This document shows, one piece after another, positions 10,136 to 20,505 of a stretch of DNA of 64,000 nt (within the stretch, counting starts at the first letter, position 1; every line of letters starts with the position of its first letter). The notes beneath the pieces are model-generated. The model was not told where the DNA came from and made no database searches. It saw only the letters and a list, made by a program, of their open reading frames with translations. Source of the stretch: Symsagittifera roscoffensis (Eukaryota > Xenacoelomorpha > Acoela > Convolutidae). The stretch is taken from the NCBI RefSeq assembly GCF_963678635.1, contig NC_087070.1:11072539-11136538 (forward strand), written 5' to 3'. The translations under genes were made by a program, and so were the position numbers.

Positions 10136-10213
10136 GTAAGTATGAATTAAGTAAATATTACTAACTAATTACAGTATTAAAAACTCACCATTCTTTATTC
10201 ATGTTTTCCTTAG
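10136..10213 (+). other. Candidate intron just after the stop of the 599-aa ORF
   Basis: Three bases after the stop, CAG|GTAAGT (10133-10141) is a perfect 5' splice site. A TACTAAC branch-like motif lies at 10,159-10,165. Two acceptors are possible: ATTACAG ending at 10,174 (39-base intron) or TTTTCCTTAG ending at 10,213 (78 bases). Inference from motifs only. It could instead be a donor spliced to a distant acceptor. Confidence 0.35.
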
Positions 10214-11639
10214 ATTTTTAGCCTTCATCCGACGATCACCTACAAAAACCACAAAAGACAAATAAAAATCGCAAATTTCATCAAACAGATTTCAAAAATT
10301 CTATTAATCTCTTACACTCATAAATTTATAAATTTAATACCAATGCAGTAAATTCATCTATAATATTTTCCCCCAAAGCAGTAAATCTAATTATGATGAA
10401 AATTTGTATCTTAAAATTCCCCCATAACTAGCAGTAAATTTCCAAATTCTATGCAGTAAATTAATAAAATGCAATTGCAGTACTAACCTTTTGATATTTT
10501 CATTCATTCGCACAGAAATTCTATCCACACTCGCACAGCTCGCCCACGAAGAATTGTTTAAAATAATGAATTTCAGTTTCAAGTTTTCACACTCAACAAC
10601 TCTAACATATAATAACATGTTTCAAATTTTCCTTTAACCCGGTTGGAAAGGAATCATATACTAAACAAAACTAACCAACGCAGCTTACTAAATACCACAA
10701 ATCATAGAATAACAGCATGACTTAGAAAAGGAAACCAACGGTACCCAAACCGGATTAACCCAGTTTAAAACTGGATAATTTATTCTTTTGAAGACTATTA
10801 CAAAGTCTTAGAAAGAAATAATAAAACACAAAAAAGTCGAAAGACAAACCCATACCACAAACAATTTGCTTTTTGAAAAAAGGACACAACCAACGAAACA
10901 TAAGAAAAACCACAACAAACCCAACATAAAACGTTGTCACATAACAGGACCCCTCACAAAAACCGCATGAAATCATACTCCCACTCCTGGCCTAACCCAC
11001 CAGAAGAGGACGTCCTGAGCATGCTCTATAGCCGGCCTAACCCACCGCGCTACATCCACGCTTTGTGACCACACCTTTATTTTTAATAAGAGCTACTCAA
11101 GGGTGAGTAACTCTTCAAAATAACCGAACTAAAACAAAAAGCTTTTGTGAAAACAACTAACTAAAATCATTATTAAAAAATATTAAACTAATAAAAGTTT
11201 TATAAAATGTAAAATCACATGATGCAATATATAGATCAGAATACAACACCAAGGACGAACATCAAAAGACAAGACGACCCCACTACACTCGAGAGAGAAT
11301 GACCAACTACAATCAATATGCCGCTCACAATCACAACTCAAAGGATTTAGAGTACGACTTGACCTCGCAGAAAAGGACTTCATTGAACTAGACCAATGAC
11401 CACCTCGATGACCCAAGTATACGTACAGATCCGAGTAACCAGGCATCCCCTCCACGCACAATCTCCACGCCATTCCCAAGCTAGATCAGACACAAAAGAA
11501 GTTCTCCCCGAAGAACAGAAAAACCTGACATAGCCAACCATTCTGAAATCAGAATTGATTTTGTTGCAGAGACTCAGTCGTTGTCACAAGAAGAACACAA
11601 CGTCTTATGTCCCTAACTCCAGCTTCCTGAAACTTCTTT
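10214..11639 (+). other. 3' non-coding part of the first retroelement
   Basis: No supportable ORF on either strand; the antisense reading at 11,183-11,479 is judged a shadow. A GCAGTAAAT motif occurs at 10,345, 10,378, 10,431 and 10,453, with a partial one at 10,477. Two GGCCTAACCCACC blocks lie near 10,990 and 11,034. The A/C-rich, G-poor composition of the element continues here, so this is probably untranslated element sequence and perhaps the start of a long 3' LTR. Confidence 0.4.
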
Positions 11640-12160
11640 AACAAAGAAGAAGCGGAAGAAAATTATGATGTTCACCAAATACCAACGTCCATCATCCATC
11701 CTTGAATTACAGAAGAACTGTTCTAAAAAACTCTGTAAAACCCGGATGGGTGGAACCTGATCTAAACTATATTTTATGATTGGATAAATTAAATGTTTTA
11801 CCAATGTAAAGTATTTAATATTAACCAATCACGATCCATCTAACTAACAACCCACTTATTTGTAAGTGCTGAAGTTACTTGTAATTTCAGCACCAGAGAG
11901 ATTTGAATTTAACTTAGAAATTAGTTGGACTCTCCCGAGCACTTCAGCAGCCGCAATAAACCAGTATACCCTAGATCTATTGAGCCTAGCAGAGACTAGT
12001 TAAACAACCTGAGACTAGATAGTATAAGAGTAAGATTAGGATCGGTATTAGACTAAGAAGTTGCACGAATCTATCCGGCCGAAAATAAGATAGCGTGACG
12101 AGCAGACGGTGTACCCTATCCGAAATTACTCTATGAGTTATACACCCCAGTCCTAACTCA
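11640..12160 (+). repeat. LTR-like repeat, copy 1
   Basis: Shares several blocks in the same order with 19,055-19,524 and, in its second half, with 41,996-42,338: a gatgggtgga(a/t)cc block (11,746), 'agtatac.ctagatctattga' (about 11,963), a tcggtatta.ac..agaagttgcacgaatcta block (12,042-12,072), ccggcc..a.aa.a.gatag, and ctactctatgag. The homology stops at a CA (12,160). Its position at the 3' side of the first element and its recurrence near the 5' side of the second suggest the R/U5 part of an LTR. The exact LTR ends and target duplication were not found. Confidence 0.45.
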
Positions 12161-13860
12161 CCGGGTAAAAATTACGTCGATTATCATCGCTGATTGATTG
12201 TCACTTAATCGATACAACTTAAGCGAGAAATTAGCTATGTTGCATCAAAGAATCAAGGTAAACTAATCAAATAAATCATATTTATTTCTATGACGCCTAT
12301 TCATTAGTTATTATCAGCTTTACGAGGCCAAACTATGCACTGAATAGGTGCGTAATTTGGTGTCGGTATGGATATGGTGCGGATTCGTGTTCCTATCTAA
12401 AAAAATCTAGGCTATCTTGGCAGTTTCTGGCCAAAACAAAAATCAGAATTTATTGAAGACTTTTCACGACTTCCGAAAAGATCCTAAAAGAAATTGAAAA
12501 TGTTTATGTTATCAAGATTTTCAGCTTAGGTTTTGAAAACCGTTCAAAAGCAAGATATATTAATTTTTTTTTGAAATGCCTGCCAAAGAATTTCTGACAT
12601 TCTCGAAGATTAAAAAAACAAGCAATTATTTTAAGCTTTTTACCCACCCACATTTCCTACAGGTCTAACAACAGGCGGAATATTGAAACATTCTTTCTGA
12701 TCCAGCAGTTTCAATAACGGTTTAAGAGAGGAAAAAGCAATCTGCGATGTTTGTTACACATAGGCAAAGCTGAGTTTTGCACCACTTGCGAAACAACTAA
12801 AACGCCAAGCATCAAAAGATAAGCTTCAAACGAAAAGTAAGAAAAAAATAATGAACAAATTGTAGGCAAGAAAATGAAGAAATATCTTATTTCTATTCTT
12901 ATGGAAATTAATTACTTAAATATATGAAAGATTGAGCCTTCTCGAAGTCCTTTTAATTTTCTCTCATAACAAATAGATGGAAACGAAAAGAAAACAAAAG
13001 TCGGTCAAGTGTTCAAAAAATTACTAATTGAATTCAAAAACTTTGCGTGAAATCATATTACCAAACAACCTGCAAGTCCTACAGGCGAAGTTGAGGATAA
13101 GAAATAGCCCTACACATTGCTTGCTACAAACTAAGATTAAAATGATGGAAAAAAATTGTCTCCACAAAAACAGAAACCCTATGAAAACTTCGAAATTCTA
13201 TAAAAACATCATACTTACCAAAAAAGAAAAATTGATAAGAGAGATTGCAAGAAAAAAAAACGCCCCTTAAAGAAATAAAAAACACAAAAACTCTTTCTTT
13301 TCTTAGACTAAGCAGGCTTGTCAAAAACTCACAAGAAAATTTTCTGGAAATTAGGTTTTTTTCGATATGTACTATTATGTTTCCTAGACGAAACAGTCTT
13401 GTCAAAAGTGTACAAAAATATATCTGAAAAATTATGATTTTTTTCCAAATATCAGAAGTTGTTTATGAGAAATTTTGACATATTAAAACAAAACGCTAAA
13501 CAATTGATTTCAACTGATATTTTATGCATCTAAAACACTCCAAACTACTTAAAACTAAGACTAGCTACAAAAAAATCAGTATTTATAAATTCAAAAATTT
13601 GAAAAATAAATTCGAAAAAAATTCTATCACAAATATTCTTAGTATCTTTTTTTTCTACCAGAAAAATTGAAAACCATAGTAATGAGTGTTAATCTTTACT
13701 ATCTCCCCTATTTTAAAAAGGAGCATTCGTTACAAGGTACAAATTACGTATATTCTTAAATGTCAGCTTCTTTCTTAACAAGGGGAGAGATTCATAACAA
13801 AGTACAATAAGGGGGAAATAGTTAACAAGATTCGTTGCGCCATCAGTGAATTAGTACTGA
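12161..13860. other. Intergenic sequence, nothing recognised
   Basis: AT-rich host-like sequence. A short phrase near 12,320 (acgaggcc..actatgcactg.ataggtgcg) recurs, with variations, near 25,950, 29,300, 32,200 and 35,050, so part of it is dispersed repeat. Small ORFs at 13,028-13,427 are Lys/Asn-rich translations of poly-A-like sequence and are not supported. Confidence 0.4.
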
Positions 13861-13876
13861 TTCCAGTAGCAGAATT

Positions 13877-14075
13877 ATGGGGCCGGACGCTTTACCCTCA
13901 GGGATTCGACCCCCTGCCGATCCAAAAGATCCATTTTTTGTACTATTTTGAGATATCCGTTTTTGCCTGATGGAACTTTAAATTTTTCTAAAGGCGCTTG
14001 TGGTGCCAAAATATGCTATTTAAAGGGGAAACCCGCGCAAAAAATGCAAATTTTTTGGTCAAAATTTTCCAAATA
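13877..14075 (+). mobile_element. Truncated hAT-like MITE fragment
   Basis: Carries the internal phrases of the complete element at 39,233-39,582 in the same order: a gaccccctgccga block, gagatatcc, a ggcgc.t.tggtgcc block, aaaggggaaacccgcgc, and gtcaaaattttccaaa. Both terminal inverted repeats are missing or decayed. Confidence 0.55.
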
Positions 14076-14860
14076 CAATTTTACAATTTATCTCAGATGA
14101 AGATAATCGTAAATTTTATAGAAGATGTTTAATCAAATTCAGCAAAAAGTTGTATTTCGGCTTGTAATATGAACCCTGAATGATGAATCTGTATCAGTCT
14201 GAAGCTAGATTTCAGCATGAATCAGTGAATGTCTTAAACTTCACAAAACCTTCTTTTCATACATCTGTAATCGTTTTGCAAAAATAAATTTTGTTAAATA
14301 TGTGAATCAATACTGAATTGCGCCACAATTTCAATTATCGAGTATCTGTTTGTTCCTTTTTTTTCGACAAACATTTATTTTGCGTCATTTGCTTGTTTTT
14401 CATTTTTGCTTGGATAATTCTGATGAATTTTTTGTATCCTCATGAAGTTTTCAACACTAAAGGTGCAATCAAACAAAATTTTGACGATTTCATAGCTAGT
14501 TTTTTTTTGCAGATTTTGCTGATAAAAAACGAAACCATCCAGTTTGTATTTATGCAGTTTCAATCAAGTTTCATTGCATCAATCATTTTGAGTGAAGAAT
14601 TTTAAAGTTTAAGAAAATTAAAATGATTTGATTTAGAAAAAAATTGGCGAATTATTTGAGGGATTTCAGGCACAAGTTTTCTATAGTTAATAAGTAGCCA
14701 CAAGTCGTTCATTACTTACTTAACAAGCAGATACTTCCGTTTTAGTCAGTATAAGCAGTTTGTAATACAAATTATTCGGGTGAAATCTATTTTCAATCGG
14801 TAGTTTGAATTACGACTGCTGATAGGTCGGTTTCAAAGCGAAAAAAAATTCTGCAAAAAA

Positions 14861-15153
14861 ATGAACAAAATTTGTTCAATTTTATTCCAAGTTTTTATCA
14901 TAGAATTTATCTTACCGAGTAAAACCAATTGCGAAAAAAGCAAAAAAGAGTCGAACCCTTCGGAAGCCGATTATTCACTCATAAATTGTTTCTACTATCA
15001 ACTCAAAATAACCTTCCCGAATGAAATCTTTGTTTCAGGAAAGACTCTTTTCAGTATATGAACGAAATAGATGTCGGCGAAATCGTTAGTGTGGATGTAT
15101 GGCTTCAAGCTTTTTTGACAGAAGGGGTTTCAAGCGACTGGTACCTCGAAAAG
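14861..15153 (+). pseudogene. PLAT-domain gene fragment with possible secretion signal
   Basis: An ATG at 14861 opens a 66-codon ORF whose first ~24 residues look like a signal peptide ending near a Cys. After a tttcag acceptor (15,052-15,054), an exon-like stretch 15,055-15,153 reads as the middle of a PLAT fold: DVGEI, a beta-strand pattern, then DWYLEK directly before a GT donor (15,154). The exon ends at the same residues (WYLEK) as the PLAT exon at 23,927-24,032. The first PLAT strands are not visible, so this looks like a diverged or broken paralogue. A short region at 17,060-17,150 resembles the signal-peptide exon and contains stops. A lineage-specific gene with missed exons cannot be excluded. 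Confidence 0.4.
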
Positions 15154-15794
15154 GTAGACGCTTTTTTGTTAACACTCAATGATGACTTAAATTTGATGAT
15201 TCTAGTTAAAATTTGTGTTGTTAATCCGTGTCTGGTTTCTTCAAAATTTTATTAACTTAAATTAGTTTAACGCAACGCTTTAGAAAAGTTAACAACACAT
15301 ATGAAAATCTAACCAGTTTAGATCAAAGACATGAGAAAGGAACAAAGAAGCTAACATTTATAGTTCCATTCGGCCAGACTCGAACAAAAAATATATAAAA
15401 ATAGCGTTTTTCCGAAGTGGCTTTTGCTTTTTTGAAGGTTTTCGTGCATATAAATATGGTGATTTCATAATCTTGAAAGGATTAACAACAGCTCAAGTTA
15501 CAAGTTCAAGTTCTTGTAAATGGAAAAACAGTAGACTTTTTAAGAGAATCAATTAGTTTCATCTCTTCAATCATCACCATAGTTCTAGCCTACGTTATAG
15601 ACATAAACGAAAAACTTTTGCGCGCAAGTTTTTGGAAAGCTCGTTTATGCCTTAAATTGATTGTGCGACTAAAACGAAGAGCATATATTTTCACATTTTA
15701 GCATAAATTTTGATTATCAATAAAATTGATATTTGATTTAGCTAGAAAATTGATTTAGTTGAAACTGAACAACTTTGTTTCCATATAAAAATAT

Positions 15795-16520
15795 ATGAAC
15801 CGAAATTGGAATATTATGAGTTACAGTTTTTGTGGAGCTTCTTGCTACGCAATTTCCGTGCATGGCGGTCGACCCGGGAGCTGTTCAAATTGGCACTTCC
15901 TATCGTCTCTATCAATTTTTGGACGCGATTCTTTGGAACAAGTGACAAATTATAACAAGACTGCTCGTATCATTGCGAAGCCCTGAATGTTCCGACTGCC
16001 TTTTAAGATCTATGGAGCAGTAATAACAAAAAATTTTTGAATGTAATAAAATAAAATTTAAAAAAAGGTGAGATTTTTTTTGAAAGCATCCCCCCACACG
16101 TCACATAAAGTACAAAGTGATAGATTTTGCTCCATATCAAAGTATATAAATCGAAATTGTATGACAAGTAACTTTCCATAAACTCCATGAATGGAATATT
16201 ATGAGTTACAGTTTTTGTGGAGTTTTTTGCTACGCATTTTCCGTGCATGGCGGTCGACCCGGTAGCTGTTCAAACTGGCACTTCCTATCGTCTCCATCAT
16301 TTTTTGACGCGATTATTTGAAACAAGTGACAAATTATAACACGACTGCTCGTATCAGAGCGAAGCATTGAATGATCCTACTGCCTTTTAAGGTCTATGAA
16401 GCAGTAATAAGATGAAAACTCTGAGGGTATGAAGATAAAGTTTTAAAAAAAGATGAGATTTTTTTTTGAAAACATCCCCCACACGTCACATCAAGTACCA
16501 AGTGATAAATTTTGCTCCTA
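15795..16520 (+). repeat. Two tandem copies of a ~385-base dispersed repeat
   Basis: About 15,812-16,140 and 16,195-16,520 align closely: a ttatgagttacagtttttgtgga block, a gtgcatggcggtcgacccgg block, an actgctcgtatc block, then a ccccacacgtcacat block and ttttgctcc. A third, inverted copy lies at 23,640-23,890 inside a PLAT-gene intron. The ORF at 15,795-15,986 is part of the repeat and is not conserved between copies. Confidence 0.7.
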
Positions 16521-18757
16521 TTAACATTTCATTAACTTCCTTGAACTAATTTGGAACGATTTCTAAGACATTAAACCTCCGCTAACGCTTTAATAGCGCG
16601 AGAAATATCGCGCGCTAATTGTCCCAAGTTGGTCAAAATGGCAATCTTTAAACCCCCATAACTTTACGAAAATATATCACAGGTAAATTATCTTTTCAAA
16701 TATAAGCTTAGGACAACAATAATTTTTGAATGATAGTAAAAAACGGCTAGTTAAAAAGTCGAAAATTGTCAGAAGAAAAAAATCTACCCGAGCACAAAGA
16801 TTCCGTTACTTACGTTACGAAAGTCGGAACAACAAGAATTTATGCATTAAACAGTAATTCATTCGAAACAAGACTGCTCGTACACCAGGATTGCTCGTAC
16901 ATCCGACGCCCCTTACTCCATATCGATTAGTTTTTTTTTGGGGGGGGGGATATTGAAAAACTATCCATTTTTAACAATATTATAGTATGGAAAAATATGA
17001 AAATGCTCAACTATGAAGAAAATTATTCAACTTTTTTCCTAGTTATTTACAATAAAAACATCATACCAAGTAAAATTATGCGTGAATGGAGGAGGATTGA
17101 ACCCTTTAGAGTCGAATATCCACTCATAAGTTTTACTACTATCTTTTTTACTATGATATAAACATTTTGTGGAGCTGTTTTGTAAGCAATTTTTGTGTAT
17201 AAGCAATACGATCAAGTGTAAAAATTCAAGTTACGAACTTAATACGACCGATTAGCTGAGCTAGTCTCAATTCAATTGTAACGATTTTTTTTGTGTGAGA
17301 TTATTTGTCAAGCATTAATAGTTCGCGTTACTCTTTCAGCATTATGTATAAAAACTTCAAAGCTCGCATAACTTAGTCCAGTGCATGGCCAGATTGGCAA
17401 TTTTGAAGGTAAAATGTCTCTTTAAGTTTGATTTTAGAGATTCGATGGGATAAAATTTTCATTGAGATAAAATTATTTGTTTGTTAAAAACTAATAATTA
17501 GATCGCCAATAATTGACCAAATAAAAAAACCAACCAAACCATTAAAACTTCGTTTTCTTCAAAAGTCGGCACAATAAATCTTTCGAGATCAATTTATACG
17601 CAGCGGAGCAACCCGAGATAGTATTCGATACTTTTCAAGATTGCGGGTTATCACCACATAGTTGTGGTAATTCTGCAGTTAAATAGGCACCCAAAACAAA
17701 TAGGGAATTTTCAAAAATAGGGTTTTTAATTGTAAAAAAAGTATATTTTAAATTAAGTGAATTTTATTTTCTCATGAAAAATAGGGGTGGAGCCAGGAGC
17801 TCGTCGGGAATGAAGAGGGACCAGAGACATGTTACTTGCAAAAAAGCGTTTTCTCAGGTCGACCATTTTTTTTCGAACTATTGGAAAACACTGTAAGGAC
17901 CGTAAAGGACTACGAAGTTCTTAAGCATTGATAAATTTCAAGAAATCGTCAAATCGCTCAACTTGAATTTGTCACGCTAGTTTTTTCATCACGCATGTTT
18001 CTTCTTCAATATTCAGTCTAAAGTTTTTTTTCGCATTTGCAACGGTTTTGCAATTTTATTTTCTTTTTTAGGCCAGATATAAGACTAGTTAATTCCTGTG
18101 ATTCCGACATCGAATTACTAAAGGGTTCTGTTTTGAGTTTTTCAAATTAGGAAAACTTTTTAACCCATTTTATCACATAATAAACCCTTTCAGCTATAAT
18201 TTGGTTGCATTGAGCATTGAGGTTTGTGAGAGGAGCGGTGTAGCAGTAGTGCTTTTATCATTGAATATTTTGAGTTGATATTCAAACTTGTTGTAAGTAA
18301 CCAATATAAAATGTATTTTGATTTTGCCGGTCGTTTTAGTTTCTCAGGCTGATTTTCACTAACTTTTGCTCTTTTTTTTTACAAAATAACGATTTTAAAA
18401 TCTTCTTTTGAAAACATTCTACTTTTCGTTTTTCTCTAAACTAAAAAATGTATATATAATCAAACTCTTTTTTGAAAAAACTTAATGTGTTGGCCTTGTC
18501 ACTTTTTTCAAACGAAAAAACTCAATTTGTTTTAAAGTAATTCAAACCCCGTTTTATTGCGCAAAACTTCTCTCAGACAACTGTCGGAACAGTCAAGGTT
18601 TTGCTTGGCACGAGCAGTATAACTGTGATTATTTGGATTGATAACTTAAATTTTAAGTAATTATGAACAATTTCGAACGACGTATTAAGCATAGTTTTTG
18701 ACTGGGTCAGCTCAATACAATATATATTTTTAAAATAATTGCAACAAGAGTACAACG
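16521..18757. other. Intergenic, dispersed-repeat remnants
   Basis: 16,560-16,860 (gcgcgagaaatatcgcgcg, 'cccccataactttacgaaa', cccgagcacaaa.attccgtta) matches 23,455-23,620 in inverted orientation, extending the repeat described before it. 17,030-17,150 resembles the signal-peptide exon at 14,861 but contains stops. A T-run followed by a G10 run lies at about 16,930-16,949. No gene supported in the rest. Confidence 0.45.
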
Positions 18758-19054
18758 TGGAACCAGTTTAAAACAAGTATTTTTTATATCCAATTGTATT
18801 CTCGATAACTATCTTTGTAAAACATTTCACTATTTAAACCCTATCTCACTATTTGATAAATAATTGGGAATGCACGTAGTCTCATTCTACGTAACGAAAT
18901 CAACACATCACTATATCAATCTGCAACCTCGACGCGATCCTTCAACTCACTATAGCACTCGCTAATTTCTACTCTCTTCGCGAAATCAACTATCTCACAA
19001 TACTGAGCAACTGCTACTCTTCTCTCTTTACTCTTTTTGAAGAATCCCCACTCA

Positions 19055-19524
19055 AAGAAGAAATTAGAAATCACTCCATCCATCCTTCACTCGAACAAAA
19101 GTTAAAACTTAAAAAACTTCCTAGACCCCTGATGGGTGGATCCAGTTATAAAAAAAGTAATTAATATAACAAATTATATTCTTGATAACAATCTCTGTAA
19201 AATACTTAGTAGTAACCAATCAAGATCCATGACTAAAACTTACGATAATTTGTAAGGCTGAAAACTTTTATAGTTTCAGCCAGAGAAAAATATATCTAAT
19301 TTAGAAAACAGTTGCTCTTCCTCTCCTCTAACCTCGCAAGAATACCAGTATATACTAGATCTATTGACACTAGGAAAGATGAGAGTAAGGTTAGGATCGG
19401 TATTAGACTAAGAAGTTGCACGAATCTACCAGGCCAAAATTAAGATAGCGTGACGAAGAGACGGTGCACCTTATCCGAAACTACTCTATGAGAAAGTCAC
19501 TCCGGATTTAAACTCAAAGAGCAA
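19055..19524 (+). repeat. LTR-like repeat, copy 2 (solo)
   Basis: Same block order as 11,640-12,160, ending in a similar ...actca (19,524), with no element ORFs next to it, so probably a solo LTR. A shorter related stretch starts at 18,758 (tggaaccagtttaaaac), matching the start of the third copy at 41,996, so the solo LTR may extend from 18,758 to 19,524 with internal duplication. Confidence 0.45.
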
Positions 19525-20267
19525 AACGTTTGATGTTTTGACTGTACTTTCTTGCGATGCCTCAAATTGTTTGATCAAACGGTTTTTTCAGGTCTTCCCT
19601 GCATCCAATGGGAACAAAATAGTGATATAATTCCTTTTTTAACATATGAATTAGAACAATTATCGAGCCTCAATTCCATTTACACTTTTTAGTGGGCCGG
19701 AACAGAAAAAAAACCGAAAAATTTTTCGAATTGTTCAGATGATTGAAATAAAGTATCCGTTAAAATTAGTTAGAAAAACATAAGTTACTTAGTTTACATG
19801 AATAACCTAAATTACCCTGGAAAAAAACCTCCATAAGTTTGTTTTATAGATAAAAGTAAACGGAATCGTGTTCTCGTGTTCTTGCTGGATACAAGTCGGT
19901 GTAAAATCAAAAAGAACTTTGGAACCCGGTGAGAAAAACTTCATTTCTTTTCTTTAATACGTTTCTTTGAAATGTTTCTGAACCTGTAAACCTTTCTCCT
20001 CTTATTTCGATAAGAAAAACTTAAATTAATTGTTTGAACGCTTTGGAGCTCATAAATACCATCAAGCAGCAATGGCACTGATGTTACACAAATGAAAAAT
20101 TGCCTAGAAGCAATTATGACATTAACGATTGTTACAGTATTCGTCAATTTAGGTCATTAAAGCCTTAGTCTGAGAGATATCTGACAAGCAACTGGTCAAT
20201 TTGGGGACATGTATCACGGAAAAATCATTTAATGCACCTAGTATATAATCGTCAATTTTAGCATGCA

Positions 20268-20505
20268 TTGATGCAAAAAATGAGTGCAATACAAGTTCAG
20301 ATAGCAAGAAAATTCGAAAAGTGGGACTTCTTTAAGTTTGATAGAAATGGAGATCTGTTTAATTTTCGGCCTCCTATTATCGAAGTAAACCTTAAACTTA
20401 TGGAGGGAAATTCAGTTTTTCTTGCAAATCTGTTCAAATCATCAATCAGTTATTTGAATAAACTCAATAAATTGTCGTTAGAAGTAGCATTTAAAATAAA
20501 GCGTA
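20268..20505 (+). pseudogene. Unidentified coding-like ORF cut by a TIR element
   Basis: A stop-free frame from 20,268 (first ATG 20,271) reads about 79 codons with an ordinary amino-acid mix (aromatic residues, alternating hydrophobic pattern, few Lys/Asn runs) and then enters the terminal repeat of a transposon at 20,506, stopping 26 bases later. A tttag acceptor-like site precedes it at 20,256-20,260. I recognise no domain. It may be an exon of the neighbouring PLAT gene or of an unrelated gene, disrupted by insertion, or chance. Confidence 0.3.

Larger units (their letters stand above)
1..12160 (+). mobile_element. Env-bearing Ty3/gypsy-type LTR retroelement, 5' part cut off by window edge
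   Basis: Order seen on the + strand: pol, two small hydrophobic ORFs, a Ser/Thr/Pro-rich ORF, an envelope-like ORF, a 599-aa ORF, then non-coding and LTR-like sequence. Gag, protease and the 5' LTR would lie before base 1. The + strand of the whole element is strikingly rich in A and C and poor in G, and this changes to ordinary T-rich host sequence around 12.2 kb. The 3' limit is estimated from the last base shared with another LTR-like copy (12,160 versus about 19,524) and is not a proven LTR end; I found no convincing target-site duplication. Confidence 0.8.

Noticed and set aside
11183-11479. 98-aa minus-strand ORF in the 3' non-coding part of the first element
   Set aside because: No counterpart in other copies, no domain, and no splice or promoter context.
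13028-13427. Lys/Asn-rich ORFs on both strands
   Set aside because: Low-complexity poly-A/T sequence translated in several frames; no sign of coding.
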